Of a stretch of DNA of 64,000 nt, positions 56,903 to 64,000 are shown in pieces (position 1 is the stretch's first letter; every line of letters starts with the position of its first letter). Source of the stretch: Aurantimonas coralicida DSM 14790 (GTDB lineage: Bacteria; Pseudomonadota; Alphaproteobacteria; Rhizobiales; Rhizobiaceae); the NCBI RefSeq assembly GCF_000421645.1, contig NZ_ATXK01000004.1, positions 124,001 to 188,000 on the forward strand, read 5' to 3'. The notes under the pieces were generated by a model. It saw nothing but the letters and a program-made list of their open reading frames with translations. It was not told the origin of the DNA and made no database searches. A program made the position numbers and the translations under genes.

Positions 56903-57070
56903 GGCTGCTATGTAGCGGCTCGGGGAGGGCGCGAAAAGCAGGCCCGGGGCGGCGGCGTGCGATGATCCGACAAATGCCGGCGTCGCGATTGGAAAAGCCC
57001 TTGTGCGGTTCCGCGACTCTTGTTACATGCCCGCCACCGACGGCATTACCGGCCCTCGGTTACACGGCGT

Positions 57071-57155
57071 GCGGTCGTGGCGGAATTGGTAGACGCGCAG
57101 CGTTGAGGTCGCTGTGGGGCAACCCGTGGAAGTTCGAGTCTTCTCGACCGCACCA
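57071..57155 (+). tRNA. tRNA-Leu (GAG)
   Basis: An 85-nt class II tRNA. The acceptor GCGGTCG pairs with CGACCGC, the anticodon loop holds GAG (GCGTTGAGGTCGC), a long variable arm is present, and the CCA end is encoded. Confidence 0.95.
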
Positions 57156-57361
57156 GCCTTCTTTCGACAATCGGACAGTCATGCGGCCTTGCCGCCCCGG
57201 TCTGCGGCACCCTCGGTCGCGACCTGACGACTGGCATCGATTGCGACATTCGTCGGAATGCCTGCCGCGGGCGGCTTCCGAATGACGGACATTTCCTCTA
57301 GACGCGTCTCGACCGTCCCTGCCGACGGGTTTCTCTGGTAACCCCAAGAATCGGAGGGTGC

Positions 57362-58774
57362 ATGGCTGACACACAGCTTACAAGCGATGTGCCCGAGGCC
57401 GAAGCACTGTCGGGCATCTACGATGAGGGCGGCTTCGTCGACGGTGCTTTTCTCGAGCGCATCGAAGCGGCGATCGACGGCGAGAATCCCGCCTATCTGC
57501 GCGAGGAAGTCGGTCGGCTGCACGAATCCGAGCTCGGCGACCTTCTCGAAGCGCTCGACAACGACGCCCGGCAGTCGCTCGTCCGGCTCATGGGCGACGA
57601 GTTCGACTACACCGCGCTCACCGAGGTGGACGAGGCGATCCGCCTGTCCATTGTCGACGCGATGCCGAACGCGCAGGTCGCCGAGGCGCTGCGCGAGCTG
57701 GATTCCGACGACGCCGTCTACATCCTTGAGGACCTGGACGAGGAGGACCGCAAGGAAATCCTCGACCGGCTGCCGTTTCGCGAACGCATCCGGCTGCGGC
57801 GCTCGCTCGAATATCCCGAGGAATCGGCCGGCCGGCGCATGCAGACGGAATTCGTCGCGGTGCCGCCGTTCTGGACCGTCGGCCAGACCATCGACTACAT
57901 GCGCGACGAGGAGGAGCTTCCCGAATCCTTCGCGCAGATCTTCGTCATCGATCCCAGCTTCAAGCTGCAGGGTGCCGTCGATCTCGACCGCATCCTGCGC
58001 GCCAAGCGGCCGGAGAAGATCGAAGACATCATGCACGAGACGCGGCATGCGATCCCGGCCGAGATGGACCAGGAAGAAGCCGCCCAAATCATCGAGCAGT
58101 ACGATCTTCTGTCGGCCGCGGTCGTCGACGAGAACGAGCGTCTCGTCGGCATCCTGACCATCGACGACGTCATCGACATCCTGCAACAGGAGGCCGACGA
58201 GGACATCAAGCGCCTCGGCGGTGTCGGCGACGAAGAGATTTCCGATACGGTGCTGACGGCGGCGCGGTCGCGCTTCTCCTGGCTGCTGATCAACCTGGCG
58301 ACGGCGATCCTGGCGTCCTGCGTCATCGGCCTGTTCGACGCCACGATCGAGCAGATGGTGGCGCTGGCGATCCTGATGCCCATCGTCGCCTCGATGGGCG
58401 GCAATGCCGGCACCCAGACCATGACGGTCGCGGTGCGTGCGCTCGCGGCGCGCGACATCGACCTCTACAATGCCGGCCGGATCATCCGGCGCGAGGCGCT
58501 GGTGGGGCTCCTCAACGGCGTGCTGTTCGCCCTGATCATCGGGCTCGTCGCCGCCGTCTGGTTCGAAAGCGCCGGGCTCGGCGGGGTGATCGCGGTCGCC
58601 ATGGTGGTCAACATGATGGCCGCAGCGCTCGCCGGCATCCTGATTCCGCTGATTCTCGACCGGTTCGGCGCCGATCCGGCAATCGCGTCTGGTACCTTCG
58701 TGACCACCGTCACAGACGTGGTGGGCTTTTTCGCCTTTCTTGGGCTGGCCGCCTTCTGGTTCGGCCTCGGCTGA
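57362..58774 (+). CDS. mgtE: Magnesium transporter MgtE
   Basis: A 470-residue MgtE channel. The N-terminal helical-repeat domain (residues about 30-140, ELGDLLEALDNDARQSLVRL) precedes two CBS domains (about 150-275), which sense Mg2+. Five transmembrane helices follow, starting FSWLLINLATAILASCVIGL and including the pore motif MPIVASMGGNAGTQTMTVAV. The Asp in the last TM (VTTVTDVVGFFAFLG) is the Mg2+-binding site. Start ATG 57362 with GGAGG upstream. Confidence 0.96.
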   Translation: MADTQLTSDVPEAEALSGIYDEGGFVDGAFLERIEAAIDGENPAYLREEVGRLHESELGDLLEALDNDARQSLVRLMGDEFDYTALTEVDEAIRLSIVDAMPNAQVAEALRELDSDDAVYILEDLDEEDRKEILDRLPFRERIRLRRSLEYPEESAGRRMQTEFVAVPPFWTVGQTIDYMRDEEELPESFAQIFVIDPSFKLQGAVDLDRILRAKRPEKIEDIMHETRHAIPAEMDQEEAAQIIEQYDLLSAAVVDENERLVGILTIDDVIDILQQEADEDIKRLGGVGDEEISDTVLTAARSRFSWLLINLATAILASCVIGLFDATIEQMVALAILMPIVASMGGNAGTQTMTVAVRALAARDIDLYNAGRIIRREALVGLLNGVLFALIIGLVAAVWFESAGLGGVIAVAMVVNMMAAALAGILIPLILDRFGADPAIASGTFVTTVTDVVGFFAFLGLAAFWFGLG

Positions 58775-58819
58775 CGTCAGAGATGCCCCCGGTCAGGTAA
58801 CCATGGGGCAGTTCCCGGA

Positions 58820-58835
58820 TTGACTTTTACGTAAA
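58820..58835. promoter_or_regulatory. Palindromic operator overlapping a promoter
   Basis: A -35-like TTGACT (58820-58825) abuts the perfect 10-bp palindrome TTTACGTAAA (58826-58835), 53 bp before the MerR-type gene start. MerR-family proteins often bind such palindromes in the spacer of their own promoters. Confidence 0.5.
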
Positions 58836-58888
58836 TCTGGCGGCATGCATCACCCTGAGGGCGCCGACCGAGGGATACGGAACGTCGA

Positions 58889-59290
58889 ATGCGAGACTAT
58901 TATACGATCACGGAGCTCACCCGTGAGTTCGGCATCTCGACGCGGACGATCCGCTTCTACGAGGACGAGGGGTTGCTGGCGCCGATCCGTCGCGGGCGCA
59001 CCCGGCTCTTCCGGCATTCCGACCGCCAGCTCCTGAAGAACATCCTGCGCGGCAAGCGCCTCGGTTTCTCCATCGCGGAAATCCGCGAGATCATGAGCAT
59101 GTACAAGAGCCCGCCCGGCGAGGCGGGCCAGCTCAAGGCGATCATCGGGCGGGTCAGCGACAAGCGGCGCGAACTCGAGCAGAAGCGCCGCGACATTGAG
59201 GACCTGCTGCGCGAACTCGACGCCGCCGAGGAAGCCTGTCTCACCCGCATGGCCGAGCTGGGCGTCGGCCAGAGCGTGCGAACCGGCTGA
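58889..59290 (+). CDS. MerR-family transcriptional regulator (LiuR-like)
   Basis: A 133-residue MerR regulator. The winged helix reads YYTITELTREFGISTRTIRF-YEDEGLLAP, the wing GRTRLFRHSD, followed by a long coiled-coil helix (KRRELEQKRRDIEDLLRELD) used for dimerisation. The effector region is short and has a single Cys near the end (EEACLTRM). It resembles LiuR-type regulators of branched-chain amino-acid catabolism, which is suggestion only. The upstream palindrome implies autoregulation. Confidence 0.88.
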   Translation: MRDYYTITELTREFGISTRTIRFYEDEGLLAPIRRGRTRLFRHSDRQLLKNILRGKRLGFSIAEIREIMSMYKSPPGEAGQLKAIIGRVSDKRRELEQKRRDIEDLLRELDAAEEACLTRMAELGVGQSVRTG

Positions 59291-59293
59291 CGG

Positions 59294-60256
59294 TCACTCT
59301 GACCGGAACGAACACTCGCGGGTCACGTCGCGGATGGCCGACATCTGCGTCTCGCTCGGATCGCCGCCCATCAACACGTCGAACAGGTCCCGCCGCTGCA
59401 ATTCGCGTTGCGCGCAGCCGCAATAGCGTTCGCAGAAGGCCGCATCGCGCTCGGCAATGCAGGAGCGCTGGCAGTCGGTGTGGAAGCCCGCGGTGCGATC
59501 GGCCGGCGCGATCTGGGCGAAAACAAAGACCAGTCCGTAGAGGATCGGCTGGTGCAACAGGTAGAACAGCAGCGAATGGCGGCCGATGGCGCCCAGCGGC
59601 GACAACGGCGCAAGACCGGCGTTCCACATGCGCATGCGCGCCACCCAACCGTGGTCGACGGCCAGCCGCGCGGTCGCGATGCCGGCGAGGACTGCCCCGA
59701 AGAATGGGAACAGCGGCACGAAGTCGTTGGAGAGCGGCGGGGTCTGGAACAGGCCGATCCAGTTGAGCCATTTCGGATCGAGTAGCGGCGTCGCGACGAA
59801 GCTGCGCAGGGCGACCACCGCGATCGCCAGTGCCGCCGTCACGAACCAGGGCAGCCGCAGGAAGAGCAGGCCCAGCACGCTGGCGACCGCGATGTGATGC
59901 AGGATGCCGAAATAGACGAAGCTGTTGGGCGTGGCGAAGTACGTCGCGACGGTGATGGCGAGCGCGCCGGCCACGACCTGCAGCAGACGCTTGCCGAAGG
60001 GCTGCCAGCGAATGCCGCGGCCATTGGCCAGCACCAGGCTGACGCCGACCAGGAACAGGAAGGACGACGCGATGGCGCGCGCGAAGATGCGCCAGCCGCC
60101 ATGGCCCGTCAGCCCGCGCTCGACATAGTTGAAGTACTCCAGATCCCAGGTGAAGTGGTAGATCACCATCGCGAACAGCGCGACGGCGCGCGTGATGTCG
60201 ATGATCTCGATACGCCCGCGGCTGACGGGCGGGTTGTCTATCTGGCTCACGCACAT
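59294..60256 (-). CDS. DUF1624 acyltransferase-like membrane protein
   Basis: A 320-residue membrane protein of the heparan-alpha-glucosaminide N-acetyltransferase-like DUF1624 family. About seven to eight helices are visible, starting RGRIEIIDITRAVALFAMVI-YHF (the conserved His), with LGAIGRHSLLFYLLHQPILY near residue 225. The last 60 residues are hydrophilic and contain six cysteines, including a CX3C-x8-CX3C pair (TDCQRSCIAERDAAFCERYC). Function unknown. Start ATG 60256; it is divergent from the aldo/keto reductase. Confidence 0.85.
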   Translation of the reverse strand: MCVSQIDNPPVSRGRIEIIDITRAVALFAMVIYHFTWDLEYFNYVERGLTGHGGWRIFARAIASSFLFLVGVSLVLANGRGIRWQPFGKRLLQVVAGALAITVATYFATPNSFVYFGILHHIAVASVLGLLFLRLPWFVTAALAIAVVALRSFVATPLLDPKWLNWIGLFQTPPLSNDFVPLFPFFGAVLAGIATARLAVDHGWVARMRMWNAGLAPLSPLGAIGRHSLLFYLLHQPILYGLVFVFAQIAPADRTAGFHTDCQRSCIAERDAAFCERYCGCAQRELQRRDLFDVLMGGDPSETQMSAIRDVTRECSFRSE

Positions 60257-60349
60257 TCCTTGACGCTGGACACACTTGCCGTCCGCCTATCTTTCAGGAC
60301 GGACAGCGGCCGGAGCGACCCGGCACGCCGCAATCCGGAAAGGCAGTTC

Positions 60350-61180
60350 ATGAAGATCATCGAGGCAGGCGGAGCCCGCATCCCCGCAATCGGATTTGGC
60401 ACATTCACACTCGAAGGCCAGACTTGCGTCGATATGGTGGCAAAGGCGATCGATGCCGGTTACCGCCATATCGATACCGCCCGCATGTATGGGAACGAAA
60501 AGGAAGTCGGCGCCGGCATCGCGGCCAGCGGGATCGCCCGCGAGGAGCTGTTCGTAACCACCAAGATCTGGTGGACGGATATCACCGAAGACAAGCTGAT
60601 GGACAGCGCCCGGGCGGCGGTGGACGCGATCGGGCAGGGGCCGGTCGACCTCCTGCTGATTCATTGGCCCAACACCGACGTGCCGCTGGAAGAATCGATC
60701 GATGCGCTGAACGCGACGATCGGCGAGGGGCTGACCCGCCACATCGGCGTCGCCAATTTCACCAGCGCGATGGTCGACGAGGCGGCCGCCATGTCCTCGG
60801 CCCCGCTGGTCTGCAACCAGGTCGAATACCATCCCTATCTCAGCCAGGAGAACGTCCTGGCCGCCTGCCGTCGTCACGACATGGCGATGATCGCCTATTC
60901 GCCGATCGGCAAGGGCGGTGAGCTGCTGGCCGATCCGGTGATCACCGAGGCGGCAAAGGCCCACGGCAAGAGCCCGGCGCAGATCGTCCTGCGATGGGAG
61001 GTCGAGCAGGACATCGTCGGCGCGATCCCGCGCACGAGCACGCCGGAGCGGCTCAGCGAGAATCTCGATATCTTCGACTTCGAGCTGACCGAGACCGAGC
61101 GGACGGCGCTGAACCAGCTGACCTTGCAGCGCAAACGCCTGATCGATCCGTCCTTCGCGCCCCACTGGGACCGCGCCTGA
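60350..61180 (+). CDS. Aldo/keto reductase
   Basis: A 276-residue NADPH-dependent aldo/keto reductase. The catalytic tetrad is visible: Asp and Tyr in HIDTARMYGNEKEVG, Lys in FVTTKIWWTD, His in LLIHWPNTDVPLE. VANFTSAMVDEA and GAIPRTSTPERLSENL are cofactor-binding regions. Substrate not predictable. Start ATG 60350 with GGAAAGG upstream. Its stop overlaps the MscS start (TGATG). Confidence 0.93.
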   Translation: MKIIEAGGARIPAIGFGTFTLEGQTCVDMVAKAIDAGYRHIDTARMYGNEKEVGAGIAASGIAREELFVTTKIWWTDITEDKLMDSARAAVDAIGQGPVDLLLIHWPNTDVPLEESIDALNATIGEGLTRHIGVANFTSAMVDEAAAMSSAPLVCNQVEYHPYLSQENVLAACRRHDMAMIAYSPIGKGGELLADPVITEAAKAHGKSPAQIVLRWEVEQDIVGAIPRTSTPERLSENLDIFDFELTETERTALNQLTLQRKRLIDPSFAPHWDRA

Positions 61181-62529
61181 TGGACGAGGCGACGCTGCGG
61201 CGGACAGGCGAGTCGCTCGCCAACTGGGCGGGCGATGCGCTCGGCTTCTTCTACGAGCCGTCATCGCTGTTCCAGATCGCCGTTGTCGTCGCCTGCCTCG
61301 GCCTCGCCTGGGTGCTCGATCGCCTGACCCGCGAACCGATCGAGGTCCAGGCGCGCAGGATCAAGGGCGCCCCCCGGATCCTGCGGTTGGTCGTCGCCGT
61401 ACGCCGCCGCATGGGGCTGATCTTCTTCGTGCTGCTTCTGTGGCTGGCGACCCGGATCGACCTGGCGGCCGGCGGGCCGCGCTCGCAGATCATCGGTGTC
61501 GTCTTCGACCTGGCGCTGGCCTATCTGGTGATCGCCGTCGCCTCGCGCATCGTGCGCAACCGGCTTCTGGCCCGGCTGATTACCATCGTCGCTTCGCTGC
61601 TCGCGGGCCTCTCGATCCTCGACCTCCTGGAACCGGTGGCGTCGGTGCTGGACCAGTCGGCGATCACGGTCGGCCAGAGCAGGATCTCGGCGCTTCTGGT
61701 GATCAAGGCGATCGCGGTGATCGGCATCACTTTGTGGCTCGCCTCGGTCGCCGGCAATTTCCTCGACACCCGCGTCCAGCGCAATCAGGAACTGACGCCG
61801 ACCCTCAGGGTGCTGATCGGCAAGTTCCTCAAGATCGGCCTCATCCTGGTGGCGCTGGCCATCGCGCTGGCCTCGATCGGCGTCGACCTGACGGCGCTGA
61901 CCGTCCTGTCGGGCGCCATCGGCGTCGGCCTCGGCTTCGGCCTGCAGAAGGTCGTGTCGAACTTCATCTCGGGAATTATCATTCTCCTCGACCGTTCGAT
62001 CAAGCCGGGCGACACGATCTCGCTCGACGATACCTTCGGCTGGATCCGAGAATTGCGGGCGCGCTTCGTCTCGGTGGTGACCCGCGACGGCCGCGAATAT
62101 CTGATCCCGAACGAGGACTTCATCACCAACCAGGTGATCAACTGGTCGTTCTCGAACGACTTGGTGCGGATCGATGTGGAGTTCGGCGTCGCCTATGACA
62201 GCGATCCGCATGCGGTGATCCGGATCGCCAAGGAGGCCGCGGAGAGCTGCAATCGGGTGGTCTCCCACAAGCCGGCGGTCTGCTGGATGACCGGCTTCGG
62301 GGCATCGTCGATCGACTTTGTCGTGCGGTTCTGGATCCGCGACCCGCAGGCCGGCTTGACCAATGTCAGGGGTGACGTGCTGCTGGCCCTGTGGGATGCC
62401 TTCAAGGCGAACGGCATTGCCATTCCGTTCCCGCATCGCGAGATCCTCATGCGCACGCCGGTCGTCGTACAGACGGAGCCGCGCGAGGATGCGCCGGTGG
62501 TCGCACGCCGGGACGGCGACGAGAGCTGA
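61180..62529 (+). CDS. MscS-family mechanosensitive channel
   Basis: A 449-residue small-conductance mechanosensitive channel of the larger MscS group. There are five or six N-terminal helices; the pore helix region is SGAIGVGLGFGLQKVVSNFI-SGIIILLDRSIKPGDTISL. The cytosolic beta domain (TFGWIRELRARFVSVVTRDG) and C-terminal vestibule (PFPHREILM) follow. It releases solutes on hypo-osmotic shock. The ATG at 61180 overlaps the upstream stop, so it is translationally coupled to the reductase. Confidence 0.93.
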   Translation: MDEATLRRTGESLANWAGDALGFFYEPSSLFQIAVVVACLGLAWVLDRLTREPIEVQARRIKGAPRILRLVVAVRRRMGLIFFVLLLWLATRIDLAAGGPRSQIIGVVFDLALAYLVIAVASRIVRNRLLARLITIVASLLAGLSILDLLEPVASVLDQSAITVGQSRISALLVIKAIAVIGITLWLASVAGNFLDTRVQRNQELTPTLRVLIGKFLKIGLILVALAIALASIGVDLTALTVLSGAIGVGLGFGLQKVVSNFISGIIILLDRSIKPGDTISLDDTFGWIRELRARFVSVVTRDGREYLIPNEDFITNQVINWSFSNDLVRIDVEFGVAYDSDPHAVIRIAKEAAESCNRVVSHKPAVCWMTGFGASSIDFVVRFWIRDPQAGLTNVRGDVLLALWDAFKANGIAIPFPHREILMRTPVVVQTEPREDAPVVARRDGDES

Positions 62530-62545
62530 CCGGAGAGGGCCGCCA

Positions 62546-63337
62546 TTGTTCTTCTATGCCGCCAAGATCGGCTGGTTCGTGCTGCAGCCGCTGGCCGCCA
62601 TCCTGCTCGTCGCGATTCTCGGGCTTCTGGCCGGCTGGCTCGGCCGGCCACGCATCGCGGCGGGTCTGTTCGTTGTTGCGACGGCGACACTGGCGGTGTG
62701 CAGCCTGACGCCGCTGGGCCTCGTGATGACGGCGGTGCTGGAGGACCGGTTTCCCCGTCCCGACCTGCCGCCGGCGATTGACGGTATCATCGTCCTCGGC
62801 GGGGCCTTCGACACGCGGGTGGCGCGCACGCGGGGCATGAACGAGCTGAATGACGCGGCTGACCGGGTCACCGCCGGCATGGAGCTGGCGCAGCGTTACC
62901 CGGAGGCGAAGCTGCTGTTCAGCGGCGGCGTGGCGGCGCTCCTGGAAGAGGACATTCCCGAGACCGAGGCCGCCGAGGCGCTCTACCGGGGGCTGGGCTT
63001 GGCGCCGGACCGCCTGCTTCTCGACGGGCGCGCGCGCGACACCTTCGAGAACGCCGTCTTCGCCAAGGAGCTTGCGCAGCCGAAGCCGGCCGAGACGTGG
63101 GTGCTGGTGACGTCGGCGTCGCACATGCCGCGTGCCGTCGGATGCTTTCGCGTCGCCGGCTTCGACATCGTGCCCTATCCGGTGGATTACCGCACGCCGT
63201 CGGGGCCGGCCCTGTACCGCCCCTCCAGCACGACGACCCGCAACCTGGAAAAGGTGCATTTCGCCATTCGCGAATATCTGGGGCTCGTCGCCTACCGTCT
63301 GAGCGGACGCACCGACGCGCTGTTTCCGACGCCCTGA
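62546..63337 (+). CDS. YdcF family (DUF218) protein
   Basis: A 263-residue protein with two N-terminal helices (residues about 3-50) and a DUF218 domain. Motifs are IDGIIVLGGAFDTRVA, AKLLFSGGVAALL, LLDGRARDTFENAVFAKEL and LVTSASHMPRAVGCF. The family includes ElyC and SanA and is tied to envelope integrity. I start at TTG 62546, preceded by GGAGAGGG; the frame runs further upstream through the MscS gene in a different frame. Reading 16 bp after MscS suggests an operon. Confidence 0.88.
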   Translation: MFFYAAKIGWFVLQPLAAILLVAILGLLAGWLGRPRIAAGLFVVATATLAVCSLTPLGLVMTAVLEDRFPRPDLPPAIDGIIVLGGAFDTRVARTRGMNELNDAADRVTAGMELAQRYPEAKLLFSGGVAALLEEDIPETEAAEALYRGLGLAPDRLLLDGRARDTFENAVFAKELAQPKPAETWVLVTSASHMPRAVGCFRVAGFDIVPYPVDYRTPSGPALYRPSSTTTRNLEKVHFAIREYLGLVAYRLSGRTDALFPTP

Positions 63338-63355
63338 GACAGGTAAGCGGCCGGT

Positions 63356-64000
63356 TCAGTCCAGCAGCGCCCGACGGGCATTCGACATGAACTGCCGGTG
63401 GGCGAGAATCACCACGACGAGGATCGTCGCAGCGACGAGTGCCGTCGGGCCGAGGAACCAGCCGAGATAGGCGATGGCGAAGAAGACGGCGCGCAGTCCG
63501 GAGTTGAAGTGCTTGCCGGCGAGCTGGTTCAGCCGCGTGGCCTTGGCGAGGGCTCGCTCGGCGGCGTCCGGGTCGAGATCGGCTTCCGCCCGCATGGGAA
63601 TCGCGCCGATCAGGATCGAGCAATAATTGAACAGCCGGTAGGCCCAGCCGAACTTGAAGAAGGCATAGGCGAAGATCGTCACCAGGCCGAGCAGCTTGAT
63701 CTCCACCAGCGCGCGGTCGAGCCGGGCGTGGAAGGGCAGTTCGGCGGCGATGGTGGCGATCTGGTCGGCCGAGCTGAACAGGGCGAAGCAGCCGCCGATG
63801 GCGAAGATGCAGGCGGAGGCGAAGAAGGCGGTGCCCTGCTGGAGCCCCGCCATGATCGCCGTGTCGATCATCCGCAGATCGCGCAGCAGCATCACCTGCA
63901 TCCAGCATTCGCGTTGCCGGTTCATCGCCTGGGACAGGCCACGGGCTGCCAGCGGCCCGTGCTCCGTCACGATATTGTAGACGAGCCACACCGCCAGAAA
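63356..64000 (-). CDS. DUF599-family membrane protein, 5' truncated by the window
   Basis: At least 215 residues of a DUF599 protein. Segments include VWLVYNIVTEHGPLAARGLS near the start, QGTAFFASACIFAIGGCFAL, FKFGWAYRLFNYCSILIGAI, and RAVFFAIAYLGWFLGPTALV at the end. Four to five membrane helices are visible; function unknown. The frame stays open to the window edge (reading FLAVWLVYN), so the GTG at 63991 is probably internal and the start lies outside. Confidence 0.85.
   Translation of the reverse strand, partial: FLAVWLVYNIVTEHGPLAARGLSQAMNRQRECWMQVMLLRDLRMIDTAIMAGLQQGTAFFASACIFAIGGCFALFSSADQIATIAAELPFHARLDRALVEIKLLGLVTIFAYAFFKFGWAYRLFNYCSILIGAIPMRAEADLDPDAAERALAKATRLNQLAGKHFNSGLRAVFFAIAYLGWFLGPTALVAATILVVVILAHRQFMSNARRALLD

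Overview
The window is 64 kb of a GC-rich, densely coding chromosome. Gene content points to an alphaproteobacterium of the order Hyphomicrobiales (Rhizobiales). The main indicators are an aapJQMP amino-acid transporter next to metC, an LdtR-type MarR regulator, a giant GPR/RgsE-like polar growth protein, divK-pleD, a non-zinc HemB, and mitochondrial-complex-I-like accessory proteins. I cannot name a genus. No CRISPR array, prophage, IS element or rRNA operon was seen.

Layout. 1-7.5 kb: parC end, EamA transporter, arginyl/leucyl-tRNA-protein transferase, SLC13 permease, RDD protein, hemB, DUF6163 and ldtR. 8-10.2 kb: a selenium-binding protein/methanethiol oxidase with a plant-type ferredoxin, ending at tRNA-Glu. 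10.4-14.1 kb: an M15-type lipoprotein, gloA, a double cold-shock protein, DUF192, tRNA-Pro, an NDUFS4-like protein and tRNA-Arg. 14.1-17.5 kb: a sulfotransferase-TPR-GSCFA fusion and cysC, directly abutting the tRNA-Arg 3' end and visibly poorer in GC. 17.9-25.5 kb: a 67-aa small protein, metC, aapJQMP and an AI-2E-family transporter. 25.6-33 kb: OmpA-family protein, a flavin monooxygenase with no canonical start, an NDUFS6-like zinc protein, two alpha/beta hydrolases, cysE, DUF3126 and a transglutaminase-like protease. 33.6-41.6 kb: the 2675-aa GPR/RgsE-like protein with three near-identical 84-residue repeats; a divergent Hpt protein follows. 42.6-50.5 kb: adrenodoxin-type ferredoxin, DUF922, a 28-aa membrane peptide, dnaE, HAD, DUF3572, divK and pleD. 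50.6-64 kb: an orphan CtrA box, PAS-GGDEF cyclase, YaiI, HTH regulator, pccA, acyP, a pair of inverted 31-nt repeats, lipB, tRNA-Leu, mgtE, a MerR regulator, DUF1624, aldo/keto reductase, MscS channel, YdcF and a truncated DUF599 gene.

How the genes work together. Sulfur metabolism recurs: CysE (O-acetylserine), MetC (homocysteine), methanethiol oxidase, and CysC (PAPS) paired with a sulfotransferase. Cell-cycle and polarity functions also cluster: DivK, PleD, a second cyclase, the GPR-like scaffold and an Hpt protein. The most promising unusual system is the cysC plus sulfotransferase-TPR-GSCFA cassette beside tRNA-Arg, probably a surface-glycan sulfation module. It carries what looks like a frameshift at its 5' end. 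Statements about GC content are by eye, not computed.
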